Below, piece after piece: positions 6,143 through 6,902 of a DNA stretch of 6,902 nucleotides. The notes under the pieces are model-generated. The model did not search any database, was not told where the DNA came from, and saw nothing but the letters and a program-made list of their open reading frames with translations. Made by a program: the position numbers and the translations under genes. Position 1 is the first letter of the stretch. Each line of letters starts with the position of its first letter. The DNA comes from Bacteroides ovatus (GTDB lineage: Bacteria; Bacteroidota; Bacteroidia; Bacteroidales; Bacteroidaceae), in assembly GCA_030844565.1 (NCBI GenBank), contig JAUUNK010000259.1:1-6902 (forward strand), written 5' to 3'.

Positions 6143-6902
6143 TTATAGAATACCGTGAGTGGATACACTGGAATCAATCTTCTTGATAAGACCTTGAAGT
6201 ACAGCACCCGGTCCGCATTCAGTGAAGTCTGTAGCACCATCTGCCACCATATTCTTTACAGTCTGCGTCCAACGTACTGAAGCTGTTAACTGTGCCACAA
6301 GGTTTTTCTTGATTTCAGCAGGATCTGTGTGAGGCAGAGCATCTACATTCTGGTAAACTGGACATTTGGGTGTATGAATCTCTGTCGCATTAATAGCAGC
6401 TTCAAGTTCTACTTTGGCAGGTTCCATCAATGGAGAGTGAAAAGCACCACCTACCTTCAGTGGCAGGGCACGTTTGGCACCAGCAGCCTTCATTAATTCG
6501 CAAGCCTTTTCAATGCCTTTCATAGAACCGGAGATGACAATTTGTCCCGGACAGTTATAGTTAGCAGCTACGCAAACTTCTCCTTCTTTTGCTACTTCAG
6601 CACAGATTTCTTCTACTTTTTCATCCGGCAGAGCGATGATAGCAGCCATAGTGGAGGGGACAGCCTCACATGCTTTCTGCATAGCCATAGCACGGGCATA
6701 CACCAATTTCAAGCCATCCTCAAAACTCAAGGCACCGGCAGCAACCAGTGCAGAGAATTCACCGAGTGAGTGACCTGCAGTCATTTCCGGTTGAACTCCA
6801 TTTCCCATGCAGAGAGCAGAGATTACGGAGTGAAGAAATACAGCCGGTTGTGTCACTTTCGTCTGGCGGAGGTCTTCGTCTGTGCCATTGAACATGATAT
6901 CA
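6143..6902 (-). CDS. fabD: Malonyl-CoA:ACP transacylase FabD, 5' end cut by window edge
   Basis: Type II fatty acid synthesis enzyme that moves malonyl from CoA to acyl carrier protein, supplying the elongation cycle in the cytoplasm. The visible part is about 253 codons and the frame continues past 6902. By comparison with E. coli FabD roughly 45 N-terminal residues, including the usual FPGQG motif, are missing, so the ATG at 6895 is an internal methionine. Counting from that Met: TQPA (15-18), the nucleophile motif GHSLGE with Ser43, the carboxylate-binding Arg68 in YARAM, NCPGQIV (114-120), the catalytic His153 in AFHSPLM, and the late GPG (228-230). The active site is complete. The C-terminus ends at HGIL shortly after the last conserved block, as expected. 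A strong terminator lies 25 bases downstream, so this is the last gene of its transcript. No other fab genes are in view. Confidence 0.96.
   Translation of the reverse strand, partial: DIMFNGTDEDLRQTKVTQPAVFLHSVISALCMGNGVQPEMTAGHSLGEFSALVAAGALSFEDGLKLVYARAMAMQKACEAVPSTMAAIIALPDEKVEEICAEVAKEGEVCVAANYNCPGQIVISGSMKGIEKACELMKAAGAKRALPLKVGGAFHSPLMEPAKVELEAAINATEIHTPKCPVYQNVDALPHTDPAEIKKNLVAQLTASVRWTQTVKNMVADGATDFTECGPGAVLQGLIKKIDSSVSTHGIL

Noticed and set aside
1..6902. A multi-gene defence, mobile or secondary-metabolite system
   Set aside because: A patatin-like enzyme can be part of CBASS-type defence, but no nucleotide cyclase, HORMA/TRIP13-like gene or nuclease is adjacent, and the protein looks like the RssA housekeeping group. 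No transposase, integrase or repeat arrays are present.

Overview
The window looks like ordinary chromosomal DNA from a gut Bacteroides species (Bacteroidales). The evidence is moderate A+T content, A-rich leaders with weak Shine-Dalgarno sequences, a good Bacteroides-type -7 box (TAACTTTG) upstream of a transporter gene, and a familiar set of Bacteroides housekeeping and metabolic proteins. The exact species cannot be settled from sequence reading alone. I see no tRNA, rRNA, insertion sequence, phage integrase, CRISPR array or attachment site.

Left part (1-4662), all on the minus strand and so read right to left: an Fsr-type MFS exporter (3463-4662), a polyphosphate kinase 2 (2469-3350), a patatin-like phospholipase (1551-2357) and a cytoplasmic-looking GH13 alpha-amylase. 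The amylase runs off the left edge at base 1, so its C-terminus is missing. Patatin and amylase abut through an ATGA stop/start overlap and are probably co-translated. The other genes are separated by about 110 bases each and may be separate transcription units. The exporter has its own recognisable promoter.

Middle part (4738-5350), also minus strand: a small-gene cluster with an 85-residue protein resembling DUF6582, a 57-residue helical protein with an acidic tail that is easily overlooked, and a doubtful further 57-codon frame overlapping the start of the latter. Their functions are unknown.

Right part: a plus-strand membrane protein of the DUF4396 type (5351-6049) with a methionine-rich loop, then a strong hairpin terminator (6085-6118) lying between two convergent genes. 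The last gene is fabD (malonyl-CoA:ACP transacylase, minus strand), cut by the right edge so that its N-terminus is missing.

The genes do not form an obvious single pathway. Fatty acid synthesis (fabD) and lipid hydrolysis (patatin) share a lipid theme, and PPK2 and amylase touch energy and carbon storage, but any link is inference. I found no convincing new multi-gene defence or mobile system. The most interesting items are the small-protein cluster and the Met-rich DUF4396 protein.
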